64,000 nucleotides of DNA from Macrocystis pyrifera (GCA_031763025.1 JASSKH010000001.1:6381024-6445023); one strand, 5' to 3'. Shown: positions 11,206 through 23,044, counted from the first letter of the stretch. Notes: generated from the sequence alone by a model not told the origin. Numbers and translations: made by a program.

Positions 11206-12820
11206 ACGCGGCAGTATCCATCGTCACGCGAGATGAAGCGGGATGTGTGTCAAGCACATCCCTGAAAAAGCAGTTGGAGGTATTCCGCTCGCTGGGACTC
11301 GGGTTCCAGCCTGCTGCCTATCTTGCCAGGGCCTCGTCATCGAGGCCGGGATGGGAGGTACATTCGCCTGGACCTGTCATGTCGGCCGTCCTCGAGACTT
11401 TTCGGGGAGGGGCAGGGGTTCCCGACCAGTCCACCTTAATTGGGTGGGTGAGATATCCGCCATGTAGGCGCGAGGAATTTTAGGTGGATCTACAGCAAAT
11501 TGTGTTGTCAGCACGGTCTGGGACAATTACGTGGGCTGGTATGTAGATTTTTGACGTGCCGGCCCATGTGTTGTCTCGTACTAAAAGGCCTATCAGTACT
11601 CGCTGAAGTGATCTTTTACACTTTTATTTCTATTTGTCCGTAGTTTACTCCTGTCAGGTTTCCGTGGGACATCTGTTTTCGGCATAACCAGTGTCCACCA
11701 TCAATACTCACACAGTTCCGCCCTACAGACGATTCTGTTGGATGGCTTCCGTCCGGACTGCGGAGCACCGCCTCCTCGTGCTGCAGCAATGCCCGCAGCA
11801 AAACGACCACCACCAGCAGCAGCACATGATGCTACCTTGCTATTGCTGCTTCTGCTGCTGCAATGATAGACGCTGCTGCAACTCCCTCTGTCGAACACAC
11901 AAATATAACGCCAATACAAGCGTTTATCGCTAGGCGACGGCGCCCCATGCTACAGCAGCGGCAATCCTCATCCGTGATTCGACATTGACACACAAGAGGA
12001 TTAACATCGCTCGAACGTTCAGTCAGAAGATATCCCGTGTCTGGGCCTACTTGACGAAGTTGCACCGCCGTTTTGGTCCGCGGTACGTACCAGAGCAATG
12101 AGGTGATGATGCCTGCGTCGCGGAGACGGCAGGTAGAGTCTGTCGTCTCTATACCCCCAACGGCACCGAGGCTTTGATGCGACATTTGTACAAGGCATAA
12201 TACATCTTCTATATAGTCGTCTGGGCTAACCCCAGCCTCGATCTTTATCCCCTCCCCTCCTTGTTATCCCTGGGCGGTGGCGGGACACGTGCTGCTGCCG
12301 TGTTCTGGTCTCGTGTGCTCGATGGATGGCCGACGCGTATCAATAGCAAGAATGGCAAACGTACACAGTCAGTGAGGGCACGTCAATTTGCTGCCCAGGC
12401 GGTCCCGGCGCAAAGTCATACAGTGGAGAGGACTAGGAAGTCAGTCGGGAATCTCCATCACACTGCGGGAGGGGTCCATGAATATCTTACAGTAAATTAC
12501 TTTATCCAGAGTATTGCAACCGGAAATTCTTCAGCATTCGCGTAAAACACTCCGAGTAATATGTACTCTTCACGCTCCTCCGATAAGCGCCTAAGGAGTC
12601 GCGCGAGAACGAAGCAAGGAATACCTGTACACCCGTTTACAAGAACGATGGAGATGAGTGTGATGGACGCCTTGAAGTGGTCAAACTCTAAACTGCATCA
12701 GGCTACTGCATTTGCCGTTCTTTCTTTTTTACTGCGTTCCAGTAACAGTCTTGGGATCGTATTCACTATTGAGTGATGCGCGTCAGCGAAGAACCCTGTA
12801 TGTGTGTGCTTTCTTCTAAT
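11206..12820. other. Interval without supported genes
   Basis: Short ORFs occur on both strands. Some are Cys/Gln-rich products of a CAG/CTG-type stretch at about 11770-11880. None has a recognisable motif or convincing splice borders. Part of it may belong to the 5' flank of the Ty3/gypsy fossil. Confidence 0.4.
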
Positions 12821-13126
12821 CATCACTTTCACTTTGCAGCTTAAGAGGTTTTACCCTTGTCGATCTTCTAGACAAGCTGTTGTCACAGGTGTTGTCCCTT
12901 CCCCTCCGGTTCGTGCTTTCATTTTTTATCGCGTATAGGGTTCAGCATTCCCACTGCTCGTCGATTGTCATCGAATATTGCTAGCGCACGCTTCCGCGCG
13001 CTTTCCGCAAATCAATTGTTTGCGCAAGAAAAAGTCCTTATAAGTATTCGCTCGGTGAAGCTTGAACCCACGAAATTGATCTTAGTAGGCACGCGGACCA
13101 CCTACCAAGTCACCGAGGACGCCGGC
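12821..13126 (-). mobile_element. SINE-1 copy (tRNA-derived), minus strand
   Basis: The reverse complement aligns along its length with the plus copies at 20312 and 54276. It starts with the GGCGTCCTCGGTGAC...TTGGTAGG tRNA-like head including box A. A GGGTTCAAG box B follows, then the body with GGAAAGCGCG and CAGTGGGAATGCTGAACCCTA, and it ends ...GTGATG. Internal substitutions make it more diverged than the 54276 copy. No long A-tail remains. Confidence 0.85.
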
Positions 13127-13398
13127 CATGGGAGGATATGGTTGGATGGGTGAGCGGATGGGTGGGTGCAGATTGGACGTGGGCTGGTTGGTCCCACCAC
13201 TGTGAGGGTATTACCTACCGAGCTATAGGGGTAAAATATCGATTGATTACCCAGTACAGAGTAATCCTTTTAACACCCCCCCCCCCCTCTAAACGGCGGA
13301 ATCTTTGGGGCGTCAGAATCGTATACGTCTGTACGGTACCCTACCCGCTTCGTTTCACTACCTGGGGAACCAGGGGATGCGCTCTTTTAGTTTTTTAG

Positions 13399-13737
13399 GC
13401 ACGCGCAAGCGTTTCTGTAAAAGAAACGTTCGAAGTCACCCTGTCCGACAATTCTCAACTGCTTGCTGTTAACTTGGTACGAAGTGATGGCTCCCCGGCC
13501 CTCACTGGACACACCTTGGTCGACATGATGCCCCAGCCCGACCTACCCTCGGTCGAGGAGCACTTCGTCTCCTCCGGACGACAAGTTCTTCCCCTCGTTG
13601 GAGTGGCGGCTCTCGAGCCGGGGATATCCAATACCCTCACACCACCAACAAAACCACGCACCAACAACATTTCATTCGTAGATACGCGATGCGTGTCAGC
13701 GCTAACAAAATTGTATTTCATCTCTGAAAAGGGTTGA
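13399..13737 (+). CDS. Possible host exon, function unknown
   Basis: A strong acceptor-like run (CTCTTTTAGTTTTTTAG) ends at 13398 and is followed directly by an open frame. The frame includes VKETFEVTLSDNSQLLAV, SDGSPALTGHTLVDMMPQ and PSVEEHFVSSGRQVLPL before a Thr/Pro-rich tail. Composition is protein-like with no low-complexity repeat. A donor candidate (ATTC|GTAGAT) lies near 13678, so the true exon may end before the stop codon. I recognise no family; a retroelement origin cannot be excluded. Confidence 0.4.
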   Translation, partial: ARASVSVKETFEVTLSDNSQLLAVNLVRSDGSPALTGHTLVDMMPQPDLPSVEEHFVSSGRQVLPLVGVAALEPGISNTLTPPTKPRTNNISFVDTRCVSALTKLYFISEKG

Positions 13738-13819
13738 CTGTTGATTCAAATATATGGAATCCTGGGAAGACTTGGATTTCGATATTACACACCAACTCCT
13801 GCTGGTTTTTTAATGGGTG

Positions 13820-14370
13820 GAAGCTTCTATTCGACTTTCAAAACTTCCTTTCGCAAGTCAAAAACTTCCGTTTTGACTTCCAAACGGAGGTTTCTAACTT
13901 CCAAATGGAAGTTTATGGAAGTTTTTAACTTCCAATGAAGTTATGGAAGTCAAAATGAGAGTTGTGGAAGTCACAACGGAAGTCGGATGAAAGCTTCCAC
14001 ATTGGTTTTCAAAATTTCCATTGTGACTTCCATAAGCTTCCATTTGGAAGTCAAAATGGAGGTTTTGGAAGTTGAATATAGAATGGAAATCGCGTGGTAG
14101 GCTCATACCCGACCTTCTAAACTTCTATTTGGAAGTGAAAACGGACGTTGTGGACTTCCAAAGGGAGGTTTTCGACCTCCAAATGGAGGTTTTTGAATTC
14201 CACTTCCATTTGAAAGTCCAAAACTTCGACTTAGAGACAAAGTGGAAGTTTTGGAAGTTTTTGACTTCCAAATGGAAGTTTTGGAAGCTTCTACTCATTT
14301 ACGATATAATGAGGACCACCGTGGAAGCGTCTGCGGACGTCGGTGGAAGTTTCCATTGAAATGGAAGTTA
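13820..14370. repeat. CTTCC/GGAAG palindromic repeat field, copy 1
   Basis: Dense runs of ACTTCCAAATGGAAGT-type palindromes and their halves (GGAAGTTTTTGACTTCC), alternating orientation every 15-35 bp. The right edge carries TATAATGAGGACCACC, also found at 18772-18787. Related fields lie at 18240-18800 and 38280-39300. Confidence 0.85.
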
Positions 14371-14528
14371 AAAGAATATATATATATATATACAAGGCTT
14401 CCCTTCGGAGTGGGTATTCCGTCGTTTCGTGGACATATAACTGCAATTAAATGGCGACATAGCCCAAAGCCAACCAAACTAAATGTATTTTTGTAAGAAA
14501 CGGTGAAGGATGTAATAATCGCGTTTAT

Positions 14529-15101
14529 TTATGAATGTAATGTGAAACGTAAGATCGGGTGACGCAAGAGTAAGAATGACATTCGTCTAATAATAAGAAC
14601 AACATATTTCATCAGTGTGGGGAGAGAGTGGAGTAGTGCTTGGCATGTATGTGGATGATATACAACATACAGGTTGTTGTTTAAAGGAAGGTTTGGGACA
14701 GGAGAGAAAGCAGCAGTGCCGGCAACGACAACGGTTATGGAAATGTTGTATAGTTGCTGGGCGGCTGCGATTTCGATGTAGCCAGCATAGGAGTTTGGAT
14801 GAGACATGATATGTAAATAGTCTTCCAGGATGCTGTAGTAACGAGGCGGGAGGCCCAGAATGTGGATCTGTTCGCTGTTGAACCCGTTGGATATGTGTAC
14901 GAATAAATAATCGTGATTTTGGGAAATGTGGGAAACAATTTGTTTCCTTTCGTTCGTCCTGGATGGCGACAATCTGCTTGGCGTACTGCTTCGGAATTCC
15001 GCGAAGCCCTGGAGTAGGCGAAATGGAAGGGAGTCTTTTTGCGCTTGATGATGATGTCTCCGTCTTTGATGGTGGAGTCCGTCAGGCGGCAGTTGTAGCA
15101 C
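14529..15101 (-). CDS. OTU-like cysteine-protease fragment (tentative)
   Basis: A 190-residue minus-strand frame contains SILEDYLHIMSHPNSYAGYI followed by EIAAAQQLYNISITVVV. This resembles the C-terminal half of OTU deubiquitinase domains (yl..m......GG.iEl.Alaqly...I.V). The upstream part (HISQNHDYLFVHIS) sits where the D-G-x-C active-site loop would be, but the catalytic cysteine is not evident. A neighbouring frame upstream carries a CYNCRLTDST segment. It could be a decayed host exon or an OTU domain carried by a mobile element. Confidence 0.35.
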   Translation of the reverse strand: MLQLPPDGLHHQRRRHHHQAQKDSLPFRLLQGFAEFRSSTPSRLSPSRTNERKQIVSHISQNHDYLFVHISNGFNSEQIHILGLPPRYYSILEDYLHIMSHPNSYAGYIEIAAAQQLYNISITVVVAGTAAFSPVPNLPLNNNLYVVYHPHTCQALLHSLPTLMKYVVLIIRRMSFLLLRHPILRFTLHS

Positions 15102-15219
15102 TTGCCACGGACCTGGTCGAAGTAAACATGTAGGGTGCGCGGGGCGGGAGTGGCGTGCAGGGAATGGCGGGGGAGGGGGAGGGGGGGGGGGGGGGGGCAG
15201 AGGCCATTATTTGTACTAC

Positions 15220-17250
15220 TCTACAGCGGCACAACAGCAGTACGTAATCGCTTGCTATACAACGGCAGCAGCAGCAGCAGCAGAAGCAGCAAGTACGTAA
15301 TTTCATTGACGATACAGAAATATGTACACACACAAGTGTGGTACAGTACACACACAAATCACGTCCAGCATGACGTACGGCAACAACGCAGCAGCAGCAC
15401 AAAAAAAATCATTGACGATACAGAAATATGTACACACGCACAAGTTTAAGTGTAATAATACGACCAACTATTATGGGAAATTTTTGAGGGGGTCTCAGAA
15501 CTGGCTTTTTTGCCGAAAACCCGCGATTTACTCAACGGGACTGTCAAAAACACCGGTAGACTCCTCACGATGCTCCCCTTAGTTTTCCGAGAGCTTTCTC
15601 GAGCACTTTTCCGTTTCTCCAGAGTCGTCGTAGGACTGTTCGTCCATATTTCCAGTTCTGAGGACATCGTGATTTTTCATCAAAAATCCTCGAATATCCA
15701 CTATTTCTGGCCCCAGTTCTGACCAACAGTTTTATTTCTGACCCTCCAGAGAAAAGTGATTGGCTGCTCTAAAATTCAAATTAGGACTCTGGAGAAACGG
15801 GAAATTGTTCCTGAAAGCTCGCAAAAAACTACAGGGAGCATTTTGAGGAGTCTGTCGGTGTTTCTGGCTTTCCCGCCAAGTAAAACGCGTATATTCAGCC
15901 TAAAACCCCAGTTCTGAGAGCTCAGAAATAATTTACCATAATAGACACACAAATCATGCCCAGCATGATGTACGGCAACAACGCAGCAGCGCCACAAAAC
16001 GACCAGGAAACACAATTATCCGAGTACATACAAACATTCAGTGAATATTGCGGCAGTACTAAAAGCAGAGCAGCAGCAGCAGCAGAAGCAGCAACGGATC
16101 GCCACAGCGTTGGCCGCAGCAGCATAGCAACGATATGAAAAGAAAGGAGAAAAAAAGTATGTACCTCGAGGCCGTCCGAAAAGTATTTTTGGTACCTCAC
16201 TATAGACCCACCTCCGCATGCTGTACGACAACAACGCAACAGCAGCATAGCAACAATACGAAATGCGAGAAAAAGTAGTACGTACGCAAAATGCAGGAGC
16301 AAAACGACCAAAATATTTTTTTTACGTATCAAAAAAACCATTTGGGTACAAAAATGGCCAATAAAATCAATAATCCGCGTTGGCAGAAGCGGCATAGCAA
16401 CGATATGAAAATAAGGAAGAAAAAAGTATGTACCCTGGTGTGCCGCAGTCGCAAAACCTACGGAATTTCATTGACGATACCGAAATATGTACACACACAA
16501 GTGCAGCATGATGTACGGCAACAACGCAGCAGCACCACAGCAGCAGCATAGCAACGATATACCTGGTATATGAAAATAACCAAGCCAAAAACGAGAAATT
16601 GCAGTACGTACGCAAAATGCAGGAGCAAAACGACAAAAATATTTTTTCACGTATCAAAAGGAACCATTTGGGTACAAAAACGACCAAGAAAAACAGTAAT
16701 CCGAGTACATACGAACATTCAGTGGATATTGCAGCAGCACATTAGCAGCAGCAGCAGCAGAAGCAGCTACAGCATTAGCAGCAGCAGAAGCTGCAACGAA
16801 TCGCCGCAGCGTTGGCAGCAGCGTTGGCAGCAGCAGCAGCAGCAGCAGCAGCATAGCAACGATATGAAAATAAGGAAGAAAAAAAGCATGTACCCTGGTA
16901 TGCCGCCATCGCAAAACCTACGGAATTGACGATCCGAAAATATGTACGCTTCCAGCATGATGCACGGCAACAACGCAGCAGCACTACATACAGCAGCAGC
17001 AAGTGCATAGGAGCAGCAGGTGCACAACACGGCAACAACGCAGCAGCACTACAGCAGCAGCGAGTGCACAGGAGAAGCAGGTGCACAGCAGCAGCAGCAC
17101 TCGCGGCGTGGCGCTGACAGCAGCAGCAGCAGCAGCGGCAGCCGAAAACGAGCAAAATGAGCATGTGGGGTCACCCAAACATGTACACACAGAAACCGTG
17201 TGCATGCACCGAAAATGCACCACAGTAGCAGCAGCACTCACGTCGTTCGG
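15220..17250. repeat. CAG-rich higher-order repeat
   Basis: (CAG)n runs alternate with longer recurring modules. One module contains CAGCATGATGTACGGCAACAACGCAGCAGC (about 15365, 15960, 16503, 16958). Another reads GATATGAAAATAAGGAAGAAAAAA and continues with TGTACCCTGG (about 16400 and 16860). A third is GCAAAATGCAGGAGCAAAACGAC (16288 and 16614). Module spacing is about 326 or 463 bp. Cys/Ala/Ser-rich ORFs on both strands are by-products. Confidence 0.8.
15462..15950. mobile_element. Fold-back (long inverted-repeat) element
   Basis: The arm at about 15466-15625 and the arm at about 15775-15950 are imperfect inverted copies. Both contain CTATTATGG, TCTCAGAACTGG, AACACCG.TAGACTCCTCA, ATGCTCCC.TAGTTTT and CCGTTTCTCCAGAGTC. 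About 150 bp separate them. It sits inside the CAG-rich repeat. This looks like a MITE or fold-back DNA transposon; target duplications are unclear. Confidence 0.7.
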
Positions 17251-17503
17251 TGCAGCGGTGACGGCGATAGCTGAATCCTCCGTTCCTTCGTGCACGTCCC
17301 GCAAACAGTTGTGCATGTGCGCGTTCGCGTGCACTGTGTGTAAGAGGAGCCGACGCAACGCACGAAGGGGAAAGAACGAGCATGGATGAGTAAAAAAATA
17401 AATAAACGCTTAGACGTAAAGTTTGTATGCAAAAAGGCAATTGAAAACCCCCAAAAAACGTACTGGCAACATACAGCATGCACAATAGACGTAAGACACT
17501 CAC

Positions 17504-18049
17504 CACTGTCAGCAGTCTCGAGGGAGTACGAGACAGTCCCTTCCTTGATCGGGCGAGCACAGAACTCGCAGTCGGTTGCCCTGTCAGGATGATCCCGCCA
17601 CCACGCACGTGAGATCCTTGCAGGTGGCGAAGGCCACGTTTTTGCCACCAGGTGCGGAGTTCTTGACCAAGTAAGTGCTGGTCCGTGCACTGGTCGCAAA
17701 CAACAGCCGGCACCAGGTCGGTCTTTGTCGTTGCCGCTCTCTTGCCAGAGGGCGAGGACCACGCGCCTCTCGACGGGGGGGAGGTGAGCTTAGGGGGCGT
17801 GGAGAAGGGAGAGGCGGGGGTTGCAGCACCAGCAGGTTGGCCACCGACAGCAGCAGCTTGGCCGCCGACAGCTGCACCTATGCCGTTCGTGTCGTCGAAG
17901 GCGAGACGCCTCTTGTAGGCGCCGTGCAAAGAGCTGTCTATTGGTTGGCAGTTTGCGGAAGAAGAAAGAAGAAAAGTTTGGCTGTTCGGCTGTTTCAAAG
18001 AAGAAGGGCTGTTTGCGAAGAGCTGTCTATCAGTCGGTCTGTCTGCCAA
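17504..18049 (-). pseudogene. Cys-rich degraded coding region
   Basis: On the minus strand, protein-like stretches lie in successive frames. There is a Gly/Ala/Pro-rich leader, then PAVVCDQC, then KNVAFATCKDLTC, and then WWRDHPDRATDCEFCARPIK with SYSLETADSG. CxxC pairs suggest a zinc-binding domain. A good donor (ACAGTG|GTGAGTG) follows at 17503. The reading is interrupted, so this is a decayed exon or an element remnant. I do not recognise the family. Confidence 0.35.
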
Positions 18050-18239
18050 GAGCTAGCAAGTGACAACGACCTCAAAAATCGTAATTATAGTTGTATCTAT
18101 AAGTAAACTGTAGCTATTGGAGGTTTAATGAAAGTGCGTGGGAAGTACGTACCATTAGGTGGAAGTCACACTTGAGTATGGGAGTGATCAGAAGATTCTG
18201 CGTACTCAGATGCGAGTTTTGCCGAAACAGAAAGAGTAA

Positions 18240-18800
18240 AGGAAGTTTTGGAAGCCAAACATAAGTTGTGGAAGTTGAATAGTAGCGGATGCGTGCAGGT
18301 AGAAGTAAGTGGAAGTTACGGTTGAGTACGGAAGTGGACAGAGGATTCTGCGGACGCCGATGGAAGTATCCTTGAAGGTAGAAGTTCAGTGGAACGTCAA
18401 GTGGAAGTGGGTGATAGCAGGTGGAACTATATCAAGGTGTATGGAAGCTTAATGTAAGCTGGACAAGGCTTCTACCGGGCATGGCCGTGCAAGCTTCCCT
18501 TTTACTTCCACTTCCACTGGCTTGCACTAGCTTCCAAATTGAAAACTTTCATGGACTAAATGGAAGTTTCCACTCGACTTCCAGAACTTCCATTTGGAAG
18601 TCAAAAACGTCCATTTTGACTCAAAAACGTACATTTTGACTTCCACAACTTCCATTTGGAAGGCAAACACTTCCTTTTAGACTTCCACAACTTCCGTTTG
18701 GAAAAGGGGTATTTATGGAGGTTTTTGACTTCCAAATGAAAGTGTTTTGGAAGCCTCCACTCATTTTCCAAATAATGAGGACCACCGAGCAAGCCCCACA
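18240..18800. repeat. CTTCC/GGAAG repeat field, copy 2
   Basis: This contains a non-trivial core shared with 38850-39180: GCGGACGCCGATGGAAGT, ATATCAAGGTG.ATGGAAGCTTA, CTGGACAAGGCTTCTACCGGGCATGG and CTTGCACTAGCTTCCAAA. Palindromic ACTTCCATTTGGAAGT-type units follow, ending at AATAATGAGGACCACCGAG. Shared order at two loci implies a dispersed element rather than a simple microsatellite. Confidence 0.8.
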
Positions 18801-19184
18801 CTGTTGGTTTTCATGTAGTGGTATCATATGTGTCGTACCCGTACCAGCTCGCAAACAAAAAGCAAGTTTTGAGTGATGATCGACGACAACGACAGCAACA
18901 GACAACAGCGACCTATAGAGACCATCGCTACCACCATCACACCAAGCAGCAGCGAACACAGTGGCAAACATGTATCTCAACACATCCTTAAAGATTCCCG
19001 CCTCAGTGCTCTGTATGGCGAGCACTCGTTGATTGCTCTTGTCACCTTGGCAAGTACTGGCGTCTCAACACCACCCTTGAAGATGCCCGCCTTGGTGCTC
19101 AGTATCGTGAGCACTCGCTGCGTGTATCCTGCTATGTTTGAGATGATTACAAAATTGAGTATACTCGTGACCTTGATGCGAGTT

Positions 19185-19462
19185 AGGGGAATCATCGTCG
19201 TAATCTTGAAGTTTAGTTCTTATATATACATGTATTTGCACACCCGATGAGGGTATGTTGCGAGTTAGGGATGTTGATAAGTCCCAGGCGAAGAAATATG
19301 ATGTTTCAGGTTTTAGCAATATTCTCCCGGCAGAGTAGATACAGACGGAAGTGACCCTGGTGGGTATCACGTACACCCACAGACGTAACCACCAAATAAT
19401 CTCATAATAAGCCAATATACCGAATAGTCATGAAACCGTCAAATACAGAACAAGCACATTGG
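19185..19462. repeat. Dispersed repeat R19/23, copy 1
   Basis: From 19270 the sequence (AAGTCCCAGGCGAAGAAA...CTCCCGGCAGAGTAGATACAG...AGTCATGAAACCGTCAAATAC) is nearly identical to 23428-23610. The preceding ~75 bp (19188-19265) matches 23771-23850 in inverted orientation. This arrangement fits a TIR element seen by its left half here and its right half at 23 kb. From 19465 to 20311 I see only AT-rich sequence with a duplicated ACTAAAGCGATAGAT motif. Confidence 0.75.
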
Positions 19463-20311
19463 AACACACTCCCTGCTCTTTTTCAGCAAAACAGCAATGG
19501 CAATTCAAGCTAACAGAACAAAACTCATCTCCATGATCAAAAATCAAATAAAATATTTCAAGAGGAAACCTGTACCTTACAAGCAAAAACCTCTCCCTCC
19601 CGTATGAAACAATTGCAGATTTCCTTTGCAACAGCTCAATGCCGTAAAAACAATAAAAAACTAAAGCGATAGATGAATGATAGAACTCCGGTAAAAACCA
19701 TAAAAAAACTAAAGCGATAGATAAATGATAGAACTCGCGAGGAATCCCTTTCCCCGAGACACACGTCTCCCTGTACCCCCTACTCCCGCCATAAATTCTC
19801 AGATCGTAGCGGTACCGCGAGATACCAAATATTTTTCCCTATAGAGTTTGCCAGGCGCTTACTATTCCCGAAACAATATCCGTTTGTGGTCAGAACCAAA
19901 AAGAAGAACACTCCCCGTTTCTGGTTCAGTTCACTATCAATAGCTATCCTCGTTCCCTGAAATACTTCACCTTCCCACTCGTGTACCAATATTTCATCAC
20001 CCTCAATCATGAATAATCATACCCACAATATTTCACCTTCCAACTCACGAACAAGATTTCAATCACCTATCAAGTTCGGGAATACAATATTGGTGGTAGA
20101 ACAACCCATCAAGAATAAGCGTACCCTCCCTTGTTCTGCAACCAATAGACCGCAGTACAAAGACAAATCCCTGCCAAACTCAATGAAATCATTTTCCACC
20201 AATACCGCTGCATCTGCAATACACCTGTCAAGGTGCACCACGTACTCTTAATTCGCCAATCCGCCAACTAATAAATATCCGTCCCACCAGTCACCGTCTG
20301 GTCCTGTCTAA

Positions 20312-20651
20312 GCCGGCGTCCCCGGTAGCTTGGTAGGTGGTCCGCGAGCCTGTCAAGATCAATTTCGTGAGTTCGAGTCTCACCGAGTGCATGCTCATAG
20401 GGACTTTTTCTTGCATAAAAAATTGATAAGCGGAAAGCGCGAAAGCGTGAGTTGGCTACATTCGATGAAAATCGACGAGCAGTGGGAATGCTGAACCCTA
20501 TGCGCGATAAAAACTAAAGGCACGTACCGGGGGGGAGAAGGGACGACACCTGTGACCACGGCTTGTCCAGAAGATCGTCGAGGGTTAAACCTCCTACGAG
20601 TGGGCTGGAAAGTAAAAGTGATGATAAAAAAAAAAAAAAAAAAAAAAAAAA
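20312..20651 (+). mobile_element. SINE-1 copy (tRNA-derived), plus strand
   Basis: The tRNA-like head has box A TAGCTTGGTAGG and box B GAGTTCGAGTCTC inside a 5-bp/7-nt T-arm (GTGAG-TTCGAGT-CTCAC). A shared ~250-bp body ends TAAAAGTGATGAT and an A24 tail reaches 20651. It aligns end to end with the copy at 54276. Non-coding; it would be transcribed by RNA polymerase III and mobilised by a LINE. Confidence 0.9.
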
Positions 20652-20739
20652 TACCGCAAAGACTGTTTGATTTGAACATGAAAATTTATATATATTTCAA
20701 AACTCTAGGCAAAAAAAAAAAGGCTGCGTATACCGTCGA

Positions 20740-21290
20740 GTAGACGATAGTATACCTCCGTACCATTTGCGAGTTTCCTGGGATAAAAAATATGTTCCAT
20801 ACCATTCAGAGATCCCTAAGCAGGGATAAATAATACATGTCCCACATCTCATCCACCACGTACCCGACGGGAAGAACGATGACTACCACATAATTTTATC
20901 CCAAACGCACGTCGCAAATGGTTTCCATCATATACGACTTAACCGGAACGAATCCACACCCAGTCGAAAATGACAACTACCGTTTTTTGACGAACCTACA
21001 GTAGACGATAATATACCTTCTTCGCACCGTTCACGACTTTCCCGGGACACAAAATATTATCCATACCATTCAGATCTCCGTAACCAGTAATATACGATAC
21101 ATATCCTATATATCATCCAGCACTTACCCGGAAAGAACGATAACTACCTTATAATTTAGTACCAGGTATTCCCTAACACGTCGTAAACGGTGCCAGGTAT
21201 GTATCGACTTTCCTTTATTTATCCGGAACGAATCCAAGTCCGGTCGAAAATGACGTATCTCCATGTGTACGAAAAAAGACGTATTTCGAA
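20740..21290. repeat. Direct tandem duplication, period ~261 bp
   Basis: GTAGACGATA(A/G)TATACCT begins both units (20740 and 21001). CCATACCATTCAGA, GAACGAT(G/A)ACTACC, CCGGAACGAATCCA and GGTCGAAAATGAC-like blocks follow in the same order. Divergence is substantial. No coding content is recognised in it or in 21290-21820, which contains a poly(G) tract (21632-21648). Confidence 0.7.
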
Positions 21291-21825
21291 TGACAAGTGT
21301 ATCCAATCGCAAGGGAAAACTATTCTTCCGAATACCCACCAGAAATACTAAATATAAACTCCCGCCCGCGAAGTAGCCGTATCACTAAAAAGCTCCAGCT
21401 GGCGAAATACCTGTCTGTCCACTTCACGACCTTCCCGCAACATAAATACACCCTTACCCACAGACTCCCTCCAAACCTTTGAAATATGAGATATTAATGT
21501 ATGGTATTTGTCCAGTTGCTCTTCTGGGCCTGGCCACATCGAACACGGAGCGGAACGAAGCGCAGTGGATGTCGTATTCGGCGGTAACATTTCTAACCAA
21601 AACACGAAAATACGACTTTTCAACTACCAGGTGGGGGGGGGGGGGGGTACTCACGTATATCTTCCAGAAAAAGAAGCCCAAACAATACTTGCGTGCGTAT
21701 CATCTGGTATGAACGTCATTATCGCACATTTCATCATACGTACTCGTACGTACTACGAATCAATTCACGAATTTCTACCCCCATCGTAAAAAGAAACAAA
21801 ATTCACACGGCTGTATTAGTAGATA

Positions 21826-22455
21826 GGGTAGCAAGGTACCAGGCCGACTAATAGGTTGGACGTTTCTTTGCTACTCGTACCGCCAACTGCTGCGGCCGTT
21901 CGGTATGCATTTTGATTTTTTTCCCTTCTTATCCTTATGAAAGAAGTACTACATAGTGGGTGGGTGACGAGCGTATTTTGGCCCACTCACTATTGCTCTT
22001 TTTACTTAGTTAAGTGTTCACCGGGATGCATAGTCCCCTTTTTCCTTCTCGTATCTTTCCCCTTGCACGTCCCTTTTGGCTCATGCTCGGGGTAAGTATG
22101 TATGTGTCTGAGCTTTGGCTTCCCATTTTATTTTTTTATTTGGGATTCTTCTCCTTTTCTTTTTCTTTTTCTTGTTCTTTTTCGGTTTGGTTTTTTCGTT
22201 GCTTCTCTTTCTTTATGGTGTATTTTGGTTGCTGGCGTATGTATGTATGTTGTGTCGGCCGCACCTAGTGCGAAGGCATGGTATTACGTAGGCTATTAAT
22301 GCATTACGGTGTGTTATCTCTGTGTCGTAGTCTGTGACCACAGAGCTCGTATCTTTCTAGGGTGAAGAATCAGCACGGACACTGGGCTTGCTGGATGTCG
22401 ACGAGTAGAAGAACGGTTTAATGTGAAGAACACACACACACACACATTAGTGGAT
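21826..22455 (+). mobile_element. LINE-A 3'-end copy (5'-truncated)
   Basis: This starts with GTAGCAAGGTACCAGGCCGACTAA, matching 35547-35572. It passes through a pyrimidine-rich stretch and ends with CTCTGTG..GTAG...CCACAGAG, GAAGAATCAGCACGGACACTGG and GGTTTAATGTGAAGAA before a (CA)n tail. The same ending occurs at 35940-36066 and, on the minus strand, at 53768-53920. A CTGTG/CACAG hairpin is conserved near the 3' end. Confidence 0.75.
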
Positions 22456-22568
22456 CGAAGACCTACCACTACGAGTGCAGACGCTATCACCTCGCCCCGC
22501 GTGTTGTTGGACCCATAAAAGGATCCAGCGGACCATCCAACAACGCCTGCCCCATCCACGATCTCCCG

Positions 22569-22650
22569 CTGCTGCTGCTGCTGCTGCTGCTGACCTTCCG
22601 CGGATGCTGCTGCTGCTGTTCCTGACCTCCCGCTGCTGCTGCTGCTGCTG
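22569..22650. repeat. CTG/CAG microsatellite
   Basis: Runs of (CTG)n interrupted by ACCTTCCGCGGATG and TTCCTGACCTCCCG. The Gln/Ser-rich minus-strand ORF here is a product of the repeat. Confidence 0.85.
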
Positions 22651-23044
22651 TTGCTGCTGTCGTCGTGTGCACGCGACTGCTGTGTCACGTGACTGACTGG
22701 TTGCCGATGCAGACGTACCCTCCTTCGCTGCTGCAGCAGCACCCGATCCCCCCCGCGTCCGCTCCCTCGACCACTACCACACCGTAGTCGAGTGCGCGTA
22801 TCACGTACGCGGCTTTCCCGACCATGCCACATGGGTGGCCGAGTGCACACGGCCTGGCTCACCGTGCGACTTCACACGAAAATGTGCAGATATGTCTCCC
22901 ACATCCACAGCTCCCAGCTCCACCAAAATCTTCCTGGGTGAGGTGCGCACCTAAAGTTTCGCACGACTTGTTATCCTCTGTGCCACTCCCCACGGAGGTG
23001 CCTACGGTTTTGTTGCTCCCACCGCAGGGCTTTTTCTTCTCCAT

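Noticed and set aside
15900-17360. Cys-, Ala- and Ser-rich ORFs resembling membrane or keratin-like proteins
   Set aside because: By-products of (CAG)n and the surrounding repeat modules; all frames are equally open.
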